Assembly (NCBI RefSeq): GCF_012952295.1 | Contig: NZ_JABBCH010000011.1 | Location: forward strand, 62,001 to 126,000 | Length of the DNA stretch: 64,000 nucleotides | Source of the DNA: Crystallibacter degradans | GTDB lineage: Bacteria; Actinomycetota; Actinomycetes; Actinomycetales; Micrococcaceae | Direction: 5' to 3' | Shown here: positions 47,495-56,275 of the stretch, piece by piece | Layout of the letters: every line of letters starts with the position of its first letter | How positions within the stretch are numbered: position 1 is the first letter of the stretch | Notes under the pieces: generated by a model | What the model saw: only the letters and a program-made list of their open reading frames with translations | Told to the model about the DNA's origin: nothing | Databases searched by the model: none | Program-made: the position numbers and the translations under genes

Positions 47495-48933
47495 CTGCAC
47501 AAACCGCAACCCAGCCGCTGAACCGGCAGACCTACCAGGCAGGTGATCCAGCGCCGATCCGTATTGTCCACATCGGGCTGGGCGCTTTCCACCGCGCCCA
47601 CCAGGCGTGGTACACGCACAAAGCCGATGCCAACCACGAATGGGGCATTGCTTCATTCACCGGACGCAGCCCGCAAGCTGCCGAAACGCTTGAGGCCCAG
47701 AACGGGCTTTACACCCTCGTCGAGCGGGCCGAAGACGCAGACAGCTTCGAGGTCATCGAAAGCATCAGTGCGGCATACGACGGCGGAAACATTGAGCGGC
47801 TCGCGGAGCTACTGTCGCAACCGACGACGGCGATCGTCACGCTGACGGTGACAGAAGCTGCGTACAACCTCGGCTCCGACGGACAGCTCGATCTAACGGC
47901 AGAATCGGTAGCCGCCGACGCGGCCTTGCTCAGCCAGTGGTGGAACGCATCAGCAGCGCTCATTGGTTCCAGCGGCTCCGGCCGTCGCGGTGTCCCATCG
48001 ACCGCAGCTGCACGGTTACTCACTGGCTTAGACGCGCGACGGAGGGCAGAAGCCGGGCCCATAGCCGTCGTCTCCTGCGACAACCTCAGCGCCAACGGCA
48101 CAGCTGCACGCAACGCCGTACGTGGTCTGGCATCGTCGATCGCACCGGAACTGGCAGACTGGATCGACGCCAAGGTGTCCTTCGTGGATACATCCATTGA
48201 TCGGATCACGCCGCGGACTACGGATGAGGACATAGCCGGCGTTGCCGCTGCAACCGGTTTTGCTGACCGGTCCCCGGTAGTGACCGAACCGTTCCATAAC
48301 TGGGTCCTCTGCGGCGATTTCCCTGCCGGCCGGCCGGCCTGGGAACATGCCGGCGCCGTGTTCGTCGACAGGATTGAGCATTTTGAGCGGCGCAAGCTGT
48401 GGTTGCTTAACGGAGCCCACTCCCTGTTAGCCTACGCCGGCCAGCTGCGCGGCAGCGACACCGTAGCGCAGGCCCTGCGCGATCCCGCTTGTGCTGGCTG
48501 GATGGAAGAATTCTGGAATGAGGCCACAGAACACCTTATAGAGCCGGAGCTCAAGGTCGACGAGTACCGGGCGGCGCTGCTGGCAAGGTTTGGCAATTCA
48601 CGTATAGCCCACATGTTGGCCCAGATCGCCATCGACGGGAGCAGCAAACTGCGCATGCGTGCCGTCCCTGTGATCCGGGCGGAACGCGCGGCCGGACGAC
48701 CAGGACAGGCGGCTGCCCGCCTAATTGCCGCTTGGATCGACTACCTGACAAAGGCCAGTAGCGACGGCGCAGGCGTGCGCGATACAGAGGCTGAACGCAT
48801 CATGCCGCTGCTGGCATTGGATGGGCGGGAACAGACCGCCGCGCTGGTCGCACTGCTGGACCCGGACTTTGCCGCAGAAGACGGCATCGTTGAAATGGTC
48901 CATACCCTGCGCGGATCGTTCCAGGACCAGTAA
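47491..48933 (+). CDS. uxuB: Fructuronate reductase (mannitol dehydrogenase family)
   Basis: A 480-aa long-chain polyol dehydrogenase that, after UxaC, should reduce D-fructuronate to D-mannonate with NADH. The Rossmann start VHIGLGAFHRAHQAWYT and the catalytic KLWLLNGAHS motif (K-x5-N-x2-H) are visible, with the substrate segment PFHNWVLCGDFPAGRP. The family also includes mannitol and tagaturonate enzymes; the operon with uxaC and nearby manD favours fructuronate. GTG start overlapping the uxaC stop (GTGA). Confidence 0.9.
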   Translation: MTAQTATQPLNRQTYQAGDPAPIRIVHIGLGAFHRAHQAWYTHKADANHEWGIASFTGRSPQAAETLEAQNGLYTLVERAEDADSFEVIESISAAYDGGNIERLAELLSQPTTAIVTLTVTEAAYNLGSDGQLDLTAESVAADAALLSQWWNASAALIGSSGSGRRGVPSTAAARLLTGLDARRRAEAGPIAVVSCDNLSANGTAARNAVRGLASSIAPELADWIDAKVSFVDTSIDRITPRTTDEDIAGVAAATGFADRSPVVTEPFHNWVLCGDFPAGRPAWEHAGAVFVDRIEHFERRKLWLLNGAHSLLAYAGQLRGSDTVAQALRDPACAGWMEEFWNEATEHLIEPELKVDEYRAALLARFGNSRIAHMLAQIAIDGSSKLRMRAVPVIRAERAAGRPGQAAARLIAAWIDYLTKASSDGAGVRDTEAERIMPLLALDGREQTAALVALLDPDFAAEDGIVEMVHTLRGSFQDQ

Positions 48934-48962
48934 CGGACGCTGTGCCGGAAATCCGGCAACTT

Positions 48963-48980
48963 GTGGCAACTCCTTGCCAC
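48963..48980. promoter_or_regulatory. Perfect inverted repeat, putative operator upstream of manD
   Basis: GTGGCAA-CTCC-TTGCCAC is a perfect 7+4+7 palindrome between uxuB and manD. A degenerate copy lies before uxaC. It could be bound by a LacI- or GntR-type regulator. Confidence 0.65.
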
Positions 48981-49037
48981 CGGGTTTCCGGCATAGCTAC
49001 GGTTACGTGAAGATTTGAAATCATTGAAAGGCCTATC

Positions 49038-50267
49038 TTGAAGATCATTGCTGCTGATGTCATTGTGACCAGCCCCAGTCGCAACTTTGTGACGCTGAAA
49101 ATCACCACGGATGACGGTGTTACCGGTCTGGGAGATGCCACTCTGAACGGCCGCGAGCTGGCCGTGGCGACTTATTTGAAGGAACACGTTGCCCAGCTGC
49201 TGATCGGCAAGGATCCGCACCGGATCGAAGACACTTGGCAGTTCCTCTACCGCAGCTCCTACTGGCGCCGAGGCCCTGTCACCATGGCCGCTATCGCCGC
49301 AGTCGACATGGCGCTGTGGGACATCAAGGGCAAGGTTGCCGAGCTGCCGGTCTATCAGCTGCTGGGCGGCGCCTCACGGACCGGCCTTCGGACCTACGGG
49401 CATGCTTCCGGCCGCGACATTCCGGAGTTGTTCGACTCCATCCGCCAGCATCTGGAAGAAGGATACAAGTCCATCCGTGTGCAGACGTCTGTGCCGGGGA
49501 TCAAGGCACTCTACGGCGTTGCTGCCCAGGCACAGGCCACGGGTGAGCGCTATGACTTCGAACCCGCCGGCCGCGGAGCGCAGCCGACCGAGGAAGACTG
49601 GGACACCCGGGCCTACCTGCGCCACCTTCCTCCCGTCTTCGAAGCGGTCCGTAACGAGTTCGGCCCGGAGCTGCCGCTGCTGCATGACGGCCACCACCGC
49701 ATGACACCGATACAGGCAGCCAAGCTAGGCAAGTCATTGGAGCCGTACGATCTGTTCTGGCTCGAGGACTGCACCCCCGCTGAGAACCAGGAAGCGCTCC
49801 GGCTCGTCCGCCAGCACACCACCACCCCGCTGGCGATCGGTGAAATCTTCAACACGGTCTTCGATTTCCAGACGCTGATCAAAGAACAGCTGATCGACTA
49901 TGTCCGTGCGGCTTCCACCCACTTCGGCGGCATCTCCCCGCTGAAGAAGGTCATGGACTTCGCCGCCCAGTACCAGGTCAAGTCGGGTTTCCACGGCCCT
50001 ACGGATGTCTCCCCGGTCGGCCTTGCCGCGCAGACCCACGTCGGGCTGGCTATCCATAACTTCGGTATTCAGGAATACATGGAGCACAGCGAGAAGACCA
50101 ACACAGTGTTTGAACAGTCCATGGTCTTTGCCGACGGTTACCTGCACCCGGGCGACAAGCCCGGACTCGGCATCGAGTTGAACGAGGAAGCCGCGGCTTC
50201 CTTCCCCTACCAACAGGCCTACCTGCCGTACAACCGTCTCGCCGACGGCACGGTGCACGACTGGTGA
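49038..50267 (+). CDS. manD: D-mannonate dehydratase, ManD (enolase superfamily)
   Basis: ManD dehydrates D-mannonate to 2-keto-3-deoxygluconate. The 409-aa product carries the family catalytic pair R147 ([10 protein letters not shown]) and Y159 (KALYGV) at the positions known for characterised ManD, and the metal/base region [11 protein letters not shown] (D217, H219), then LEDC and IGEIF ligands. It replaces the unrelated UxuA of enteric bacteria. TTG start at 49038, preceded by GAAAGG. The stop overlaps gntK by 4 bp. Some ManD family members are poor mannonate dehydratases, so activity is likely but not certain. Confidence 0.93.
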   Translation: MKIIAADVIVTSPSRNFVTLKITTDDGVTGLGDATLNGRELAVATYLKEHVAQLLIGKDPHRIEDTWQFLYRSSYWRRGPVTMAAIAAVDMALWDIKGKVAELPVYQLLGGASRTGLRTYGHASGRDIPELFDSIRQHLEEGYKSIRVQTSVPGIKALYGVAAQAQATGERYDFEPAGRGAQPTEEDWDTRAYLRHLPPVFEAVRNEFGPELPLLHDGHHRMTPIQAAKLGKSLEPYDLFWLEDCTPAENQEALRLVRQHTTTPLAIGEIFNTVFDFQTLIKEQLIDYVRAASTHFGGISPLKKVMDFAAQYQVKSGFHGPTDVSPVGLAAQTHVGLAIHNFGIQEYMEHSEKTNTVFEQSMVFADGYLHPGDKPGLGIELNEEAAASFPYQQAYLPYNRLADGTVHDW

Positions 50268-50773
50268 CCACCTCAGGCCCCTACCATGTGGTGCTGATGG
50301 GCGTTTCCGGATCCGGAAAGTCCACAGTAGGCGAGCTCCTGGCTGAGCACATCGGCGCGGATTTCATCGACGGAGACGCCCTCCATCCGAGGGCCAACGT
50401 GGAAAAAATGGAATCCGGCCTGCCGCTCAACGATGGCGACCGCGAGCCCTGGCTCGAAAAAATCGGCGAGACCTTTGCACAGGCTCCGGGCTCGTTGGTC
50501 ATTGCCTGCAGCGCCTTGAAGAAGTCCTATCGCGACCTTATCCGGGCCGCTGACGCCTCAGTAGTGTTCGTCCATCTCCAAGGGAGCCAAGAACTGCTCG
50601 AGGGCCGCATGACTTCGCGCAGCGGGCATTTTATGCCGCCTTCCTTGCTGGAGTCTCAGCTGGAAACGCTGGAGTCGCTTGATTCGGCGGAGGCCGGCGT
50701 CGTCCTTGACGTCGCCGCTTCGCCGGCAGAGTTGGCGCAGTCGGCCAAGCTTTGGTTGGAAAAGACCAGCTAG
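50264..50773 (+). CDS. gntK: Gluconokinase
   Basis: A 169-aa P-loop kinase with Walker [22 protein letters not shown], the [10 protein letters not shown] motif and [15 protein letters not shown], all typical of gluconate kinase (makes 6-phosphogluconate). It starts at GTG overlapping the manD stop. In a hexuronate operon one expects a 2-keto-3-deoxygluconate kinase, which belongs to a different (ribokinase) fold and is absent here, so this enzyme may serve parallel gluconate use. Its stop overlaps the convergent lacI-type gene by 4 bp. Confidence 0.92.
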   Translation: MTTSGPYHVVLMGVSGSGKSTVGELLAEHIGADFIDGDALHPRANVEKMESGLPLNDGDREPWLEKIGETFAQAPGSLVIACSALKKSYRDLIRAADASVVFVHLQGSQELLEGRMTSRSGHFMPPSLLESQLETLESLDSAEAGVVLDVAASPAELAQSAKLWLEKTS

Positions 50774-51819
50774 CGCTTGGCCCGTCTGGCCGTCGAATTA
50801 CGCACAACCAATCGGGTCGGCAGGACAACCGGCTGACCCGATTGGGACTTAGCCCCCGCGGCGAACGCCAACAGGTTATTCACGGCCGTTGTGCCCAGGG
50901 CATACAGTGGTGCCGCGACAGTCGTCAGCGCCGGCGTAATCAGATCCGCGCCGTAGCTGTTGTCGAAGCCCACCACGCTGACGTCTTCGGGAACGCTGAA
51001 CCCCTGCTGTTGCAGGGCTCGGATGAATCCGATGGCCATCTGGTCGTTGTAGGCAATGACTGCCGACGTACGATGCTGGAGCCACTCGGCTGCTACGTCC
51101 TCACCGCCTCGGACAGTGGGCTGAGCCGGCGCTGTGCGCCGGACATTCAGTTCAAGTTCCAGGGCAGCTTCCCGCAGGGACCGCCAACGCATACCGTCTG
51201 CCCAGGAGGCTTCCGGACCTGCCAGATAGGTGATTGTCTCGTGGCCGTGCTCGCCCAGATGCTCTGCGGCACGGCGGATCCCCCTGGCGTTATCGGTAAC
51301 CACGCTGGCAACATCCGCGACTGCCCTGTTCATCACGATCGTCGGTTTCTGCTTGGCCATCATCCGGATGGCCGAATCCGACATACGGGAACTGGAAAGC
51401 ACAATCCCGTCAACCGTGGACATTGCCCGTTCCAGCGCCTGGCGTTCGCGGCGGTCGGATTCCTGGGTGTGTGCAAGGAGCATTGTGTAGCCGGCTTCGG
51501 CTGCCGCAGCTTCAGCGCCGCGGACCATCTCCGCATATACCGGGTTCCGGATGTCGGCGATAACCAACGCGATCATGGATGTACGCGTTCCGCCAGGCTG
51601 CCCTGCTCCGTTCATCGGCTTGGACCGATAACCGAGCTCGATCGCAGCCGCAAAAATCTTCTGCGCCGTTTCATGGCTCACCCGGCCCGGCCGGGCAAAT
51701 GCCCGCGAAACCGTGGACGAGGACACGCCTGCAACCCGGGCGACGTCGTAAATAGTCGGCGGACTCCCCTCGTTCCAAGACGGAAAAGAAACATCATTAA
51801 CTCTGGCCCCAATTTTCAC
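50770..51819 (-). CDS. LacI family transcriptional regulator
   Basis: A 349-aa repressor-type protein. The helix-turn-helix is at about residues 21-45 (TIYDVARVAGVSSSTVSRAFA) with a hinge helix (GRVSHETAQKIFAAA); the periplasmic-binding-like effector domain follows (MIALVIADIRNPVYAEMV, VVGFDNSYGADLITP). GTG start with no Shine-Dalgarno, possibly leaderless. The adjacent hexuronate genes make a sugar acid the likely effector. A CG-centred palindrome lies right before its start. Confidence 0.93.
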   Translation of the reverse strand: MKIGARVNDVSFPSWNEGSPPTIYDVARVAGVSSSTVSRAFARPGRVSHETAQKIFAAAIELGYRSKPMNGAGQPGGTRTSMIALVIADIRNPVYAEMVRGAEAAAAEAGYTMLLAHTQESDRRERQALERAMSTVDGIVLSSSRMSDSAIRMMAKQKPTIVMNRAVADVASVVTDNARGIRRAAEHLGEHGHETITYLAGPEASWADGMRWRSLREAALELELNVRRTAPAQPTVRGGEDVAAEWLQHRTSAVIAYNDQMAIGFIRALQQQGFSVPEDVSVVGFDNSYGADLITPALTTVAAPLYALGTTAVNNLLAFAAGAKSQSGQPVVLPTRLVVRNSTARRAKR

Positions 51820-51825
51820 ATTGGT

Positions 51826-51837
51826 GTTACCGTTAAC
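51826..51837. promoter_or_regulatory. Putative LacI-type operator before the regulator gene
   Basis: GTTACCGTTAAC is a 10-of-12 palindrome centred on CG, the usual form of LacI-family operators, and resembles the E. coli GntR site TGTTACCGGTAACA. It lies 7-18 bp before the GTG of the lacI-type gene and about 70 bp before the GH25 gene. Confidence 0.5.
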
Positions 51838-51909
51838 CGTCGACGACCATAACTGCCGCTCTCTTGGGCAGCCATACCCCGTCGCTTGGGGAAATACCGG
51901 AGTAAATCT

Positions 51910-54786
51910 ATGAGCGCTCGCCCACTGTTACATACCCCTTCGACCGCTGCGCGTATCCGGGGAACCGGGATCGCCGGACTGACCGCCCTGACTCTGGCGG
52001 TCTCGGGGTTCATCCTCCCTCCGGCCGCCAGCGCGGCTAGCGCAACGCCGCCGGTGGTCGCTACCGAGCCCGCAGAGGCCATGCCGTCTGCTCCGGACAG
52101 CACGGCAACCACTGTGCCCACACCTCAGGAACTCCCCCAGCCCTCGCCGGCGGCTGCTACACCGAAAAAATCGAACCCGGCGGAAACGCCTGCAACCAGC
52201 CAGCCACAGGTCGGCGAACATCCGGCTCCCCTACACTCCGTTGAATCGACCCAGGATCCGCGGCCTGTGCCCACGGAAACGGGAACGACCAAAATCGACG
52301 CTGACATCGAAGTTCCGGTGGAGGAACTCTCTCAGAAACAGCTGCGCGCACTGCTTGAAGTGCTTCAGGGCGACCACGGCGCCCAGATGGGCCATGGACT
52401 TGCACAACGGCAGCAACGAGAGGCCGAACTCAAGCAGCCGGAGAAGCAGGAAGAGCTCCAGGAGCAGATGGACGTCCTGGAGATCAACCGGACCAACTCG
52501 GTGCAAGCATTGTCCGTCCCCATGATCAACCGCAACAAGTGGAGCCCGGACGGGATCCAGGGCATTGATGTCAGCAGCCACCAGCCCGATGTCAACTGGA
52601 CCACCGAGTGGAACTACGGATCCCGGTTCGCCTACGTCAAAACCACGGAGGCCCTGTCCTATCAGAATCCAGAGTGGCGGGAACAATACACCGGGTCCTA
52701 CAACGTGGGCATGATCCGCGGCTCGTATCACTTCGCGATCCCAAATGTCTCCTCGGGCAAGGCCCAGGCCGACTACATGGTCGACAACGGCGGCGGCTGG
52801 TCTGCCGACGGTAAGACCCTCCCGCCCCTGCTGGACATCGAATACAACCCCTACCCGGAGCTCGGCAACACGTGTTACAGCATGTCCCCGAGCGAGATGG
52901 TCGCCTGGATCAAGGATTTCTCCAACACGATCAAGGCCCGCACCGGTCGGCTCCCGGCCATCTACACCACGGCAGACTGGTGGGACTACTGCACCGGCAA
53001 CAGCACTGCTTTTAGGGACCATCCGCTCCACGTGGCCCATTACCCCCTGGATGGGTACACCCTGGCCGAACCGCGGCTGCCCGCAGGCTGGTCCGGCTTC
53101 GATATCTGGCAGTACAGCTCAAGCGGCCCGTTCGTCGGAGACTCAAACGTCTGGCACGGCACCATGACGCAACTGAGCAATTTTGCCAAAAATGCCAGCG
53201 ACACCGTTACTACTTCGGTCCTCAGCGCAGCTCCAGGGGACTTGAACGGGGACGGGCGAAGCGACCTCCTCTCCCGGCGCACCGACGGCACCCTTTGGTA
53301 CTACCCTGGTAACGGCTCGGGCGGCTATGGTTCCCCCACGCGCGTAGGCGGAGGCTGGCAGATTTACAACGCCCTGATAGGCGTGGGGAATTACGACGGC
53401 GATTCGCGCCCTGATCTTCTGGCTCGCCGTAACGACGGCTCGCTCTGGTTCTACAAGGGCAGAGGCGGAGCGTCTTTTGAGCCCCGAGTCCTCGTGGGAA
53501 CCAGCGGTTGGAATCAGTTCAGTGATGTCATCGGAGTCGGCGACATCACCGGCGACGGACGTAGGGACCTTCTTACTATGCGGCCCGACGGAATCGTTTA
53601 TGTGTATCCGGGACGGGGTACCGGCAGGTCTGCTTCACGAGTCAGGGTTGCCGATGACTGGCAGGAGTATGCCCAGCTGATTGCGCCTCAGGACTTTAGC
53701 GGTGACGGCAACGCCGATGTGATTGCGACAAAGCCGGACGGGTCGCTGTGGCTCCTCCGTGGTACTGGCAAGGCCCCCGCGTTGGGCACGTCATTCTCCC
53801 GGGAACAACGTATTGGGGCAAGTGGTTGGCAGGCTTTCACGCAAATCCTGGGCGTCTGGGACAACAACAGGGATGGCAAGGATGACCTGCTCGGGATTTA
53901 TGCCGACGGAGGCCTCGGCTTTTATGAGGGCACAGAGTTCACGGAGCCCGAGGGGTACAAATCCCGCGTCCTGACCCGCAATTCCGGCTGGGAAGTCTAC
54001 AACCAAATGATCACCCCGGGGGATTTCGATGGCGACGGCAAAGCGGACCTCATTGGCCGGATGGCCGATGGCACATTGTGGTTTATCCCCGGGGATGGGA
54101 ACGGCAGCTATGGCAACCGGATGCGCATCGGCCACGGCTGGCAAATTTATCATGACATCATCGGAGTCGGGGACTACGACAATGACGGTCATGCGGACTT
54201 GGTTGCCCGTCAAAAGGACGGAACATTATGGTTCTATGCCGGCACCGGCAGAGTGAACACGTCTAATGAGGGATACAAGCGTCGTGCGAAAATCGGCACC
54301 GGCGGGTGGAATCAGTTCGCCACACTACTCGGTGCAGGAGACATCAACCGCGACGGAAACAATGATCTTCTGGCCGTGAGCCCCGACGGCGCTCTCTGGC
54401 TCTATTCCGGCCCAGGCACCGGCCAGCATGGCTCCCGGACGCAGATAGCTTCTGATTGGGATCGGTATAGCCAACTGACGGCAACCGGAGACTACAACGG
54501 AGACGGGACGGGCGACATCGTCGCCAGGAAGCCAGACGGCACTCTTTGGTTCCTCGCGGCGAAGTTAGCCTACTCGTCGGGCTGGTTCGCGACAGAACGG
54601 CAGATCGGCAACGGTGGCTGGAACATGTTCCACCGCATAATCGGTCCAGGTGACTTCAATGCTGACCGCAGGGTTGACCTGCTCGGCATTGAGGCGAACG
54701 GCTCCATGTGGTTCTACGCCGGCACGCAGTTCGAAACCGGAGCGGCAGTGTTACCTCGCAGGATGGTCGGTTCGATCGCAAACTAG
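51910..54786 (+). CDS. Secreted GH25 muramidase with ten FG-GAP/VCBS-type repeats
   Basis: A 958-aa exported protein. It has a signal peptide (about residues 1-43, cleavage near AASAAS), a Pro/Thr/Ala-rich linker to about 120 and a Gln/Glu-rich helical segment at about 130-185. The GH25 lysozyme domain covers about 203-415, with catalytic-region motifs GIDVSSHQ (D210) and LLDIEY (D299, E301). Ten tandem repeats of about 50 residues from 432 to the end each carry a calcium-loop core such as [11 protein letters not shown] followed by [11 protein letters not shown]25 enzymes cut the muramic acid-GlcNAc bond of peptidoglycan; the repeats probably form a beta-propeller that binds wall carbohydrate. 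GGAG lies 8 bp before ATG 51910. It is convergent with the GT2 gene, with stops overlapping by 4 bp. Confidence 0.93.
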   Translation: MSARPLLHTPSTAARIRGTGIAGLTALTLAVSGFILPPAASAASATPPVVATEPAEAMPSAPDSTATTVPTPQELPQPSPAAATPKKSNPAETPATSQPQVGEHPAPLHSVESTQDPRPVPTETGTTKIDADIEVPVEELSQKQLRALLEVLQGDHGAQMGHGLAQRQQREAELKQPEKQEELQEQMDVLEINRTNSVQALSVPMINRNKWSPDGIQGIDVSSHQPDVNWTTEWNYGSRFAYVKTTEALSYQNPEWREQYTGSYNVGMIRGSYHFAIPNVSSGKAQADYMVDNGGGWSADGKTLPPLLDIEYNPYPELGNTCYSMSPSEMVAWIKDFSNTIKARTGRLPAIYTTADWWDYCTGNSTAFRDHPLHVAHYPLDGYTLAEPRLPAGWSGFDIWQYSSSGPFVGDSNVWHGTMTQLSNFAKNASDTVTTSVLSAAPGDLNGDGRSDLLSRRTDGTLWYYPGNGSGGYGSPTRVGGGWQIYNALIGVGNYDGDSRPDLLARRNDGSLWFYKGRGGASFEPRVLVGTSGWNQFSDVIGVGDITGDGRRDLLTMRPDGIVYVYPGRGTGRSASRVRVADDWQEYAQLIAPQDFSGDGNADVIATKPDGSLWLLRGTGKAPALGTSFSREQRIGASGWQAFTQILGVWDNNRDGKDDLLGIYADGGLGFYEGTEFTEPEGYKSRVLTRNSGWEVYNQMITPGDFDGDGKADLIGRMADGTLWFIPGDGNGSYGNRMRIGHGWQIYHDIIGVGDYDNDGHADLVARQKDGTLWFYAGTGRVNTSNEGYKRRAKIGTGGWNQFATLLGAGDINRDGNNDLLAVSPDGALWLYSGPGTGQHGSRTQIASDWDRYSQLTATGDYNGDGTGDIVARKPDGTLWFLAAKLAYSSGWFATERQIGNGGWNMFHRIIGPGDFNADRRVDLLGIEANGSMWFYAGTQFETGAAVLPRRMVGSIAN

Positions 54787-56234
54787 CGAAGGTCAAGGCT
54801 CAGGTTTCCATGGACGGTTGCATACCCCTTGATACCGTCCCCCTGAACAGGTAATGCCGTAGCACCGTTGACCAGCACGCGCTGCGGAGGACCCGTGAAA
54901 CCGTTGGCCTTAGCCTCCACGAAACAATCGACGATTTTCCCGGTGTAGTCCTCGAGCAAGGCCTCTGAGACTACACAGAGGTAGCCGGACCCATGAGGAT
55001 GCGGCTCCAGCGGCAAACGGTCCTCTTTGCCGCCCCCGCGGCTACGGAGGACGGGGGATAATCCTTCAAAGCTGCCATCGGGCTCCATCCGGAATCCCAA
55101 AACCGCTGAACGGTGCCCTACGCTAACGGACACGGTATGCGGCACCGCCCGAAGCAGTTGCTCCGCGTCCGCCAAGCTTTCAAGACCTGCAAGGTCACGC
55201 ACGCGCACCAGCTGCGACCGCTGCCGGAAGATGGGAGACAGCTCGCTCTCCAATCCCTTTGGAACACATCGTTCTGCGAAGTCGGCATGAGCCTGAACCC
55301 ATCGGCCTCTGATGGACCGCCCAAGTCTTCCGAAACGTTCGGGATCGTAGATCCGCAGGCATTTGCGGCGGTAAAGGTCAAGGACCATAAGGTCGGCGCG
55401 GCCGGGATCCGGCTCGTTTTCCTTAATAATCCGGGCGATCTCCCCCACCGACCAGGTGTAGCCCTCAGGCACCGTGCGTTCCGAGCTGATGTTCAGTCCA
55501 TCGTCGCGTGTCCTGATGAAGTAATAGTCGTAATCGGCTAGGACGGATACCTTGTTGGCGAGCAAATAACATTGCGCCATCACCATGCCGTCTTCCAACC
55601 GGACCTTGTCTTCGTGGAATCTGATCTTATGGCGTTCTAGCAATTCGCGGCGGATCATCTTTTGCGGTGAGAGAGTCCCAAGAATCTTGCGCCTGTCGAC
55701 GTCCAGTTCCGTCGTCTTGAACAGTGACGCCTGTACTCGGCGGCCGTTGACGCCAACAAGCTTGGGCACCAGAACATCCACGCCGTTTTCAAAGGCGTAG
55801 TCCACCATGCGCCGCAATGTTTCTGGCCCTAGTCTGTCATCTGCATCGCAAAAGAAAACATAAGGGGCCATGCTTGCGGCGATGCCAACGTTGCGCGGTT
55901 TGCCGGGCCAACCGCTGTTTGGCTGATGGATGACACGAAAGTGAGGGTTCTTGCTTGCATAGTCATCAAGAAGCTTCCCACTGGCATCAGTCGATCCATC
56001 ATCAACAGCAATGACCTCGAACAGCGCCGGATCCAACTCTTGTGCCCGTAGGGAATCGAGCATTTCAGTCAGGTAGGGCATCGCGTTAAAGACCGGTATC
56101 ACAACGGATACGCGAGCGGTTTCAGCGCTCGCGCTGGGGCCGCTGTCCCCCGGCAGCACCTGCGGGGCCTTGCGCTTGGCGGTAAACCTCTTCATGTGCC
56201 GCTGGAGGGCCGCAGCCCGATCCCGGACGGTCAT
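54783..56234 (-). CDS. Glycosyltransferase family 2 protein with C-terminal extension
   Basis: A 483-aa protein. The GT-A domain covers about residues 40-270: [30 protein letters not shown], the [12 protein letters not shown] segment and the metal-binding FCDADDRL (DxD). The C-terminal 200 residues (from about 290) are not a known GT fold and end in a beta-rich part ([12 protein letters not shown]) similar in style to the accessory domains of TarS/TarP-like wall-polymer glycosyltransferases. It lies 41 bp after the double TagF-like gene in the same direction. The acceptor is probably a wall polymer, by context. Confidence 0.88.
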   Translation of the reverse strand: MTVRDRAAALQRHMKRFTAKRKAPQVLPGDSGPSASAETARVSVVIPVFNAMPYLTEMLDSLRAQELDPALFEVIAVDDGSTDASGKLLDDYASKNPHFRVIHQPNSGWPGKPRNVGIAASMAPYVFFCDADDRLGPETLRRMVDYAFENGVDVLVPKLVGVNGRRVQASLFKTTELDVDRRKILGTLSPQKMIRRELLERHKIRFHEDKVRLEDGMVMAQCYLLANKVSVLADYDYYFIRTRDDGLNISSERTVPEGYTWSVGEIARIIKENEPDPGRADLMVLDLYRRKCLRIYDPERFGRLGRSIRGRWVQAHADFAERCVPKGLESELSPIFRQRSQLVRVRDLAGLESLADAEQLLRAVPHTVSVSVGHRSAVLGFRMEPDGSFEGLSPVLRSRGGGKEDRLPLEPHPHGSGYLCVVSEALLEDYTGKIVDCFVEAKANGFTGPPQRVLVNGATALPVQGDGIKGYATVHGNLSLDLR

Positions 56235-56275
56235 TCATATCCCTTTGCTGGAAGGAGTTTTGGTAACTGGATTGG

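Noticed and set aside
50264-50773. Reading the kinase after manD as 2-keto-3-deoxygluconate kinase
   Set aside because: The sequence has the P-loop GVSGSGKST and gluconokinase motifs, not the ribokinase fold of KdgK.
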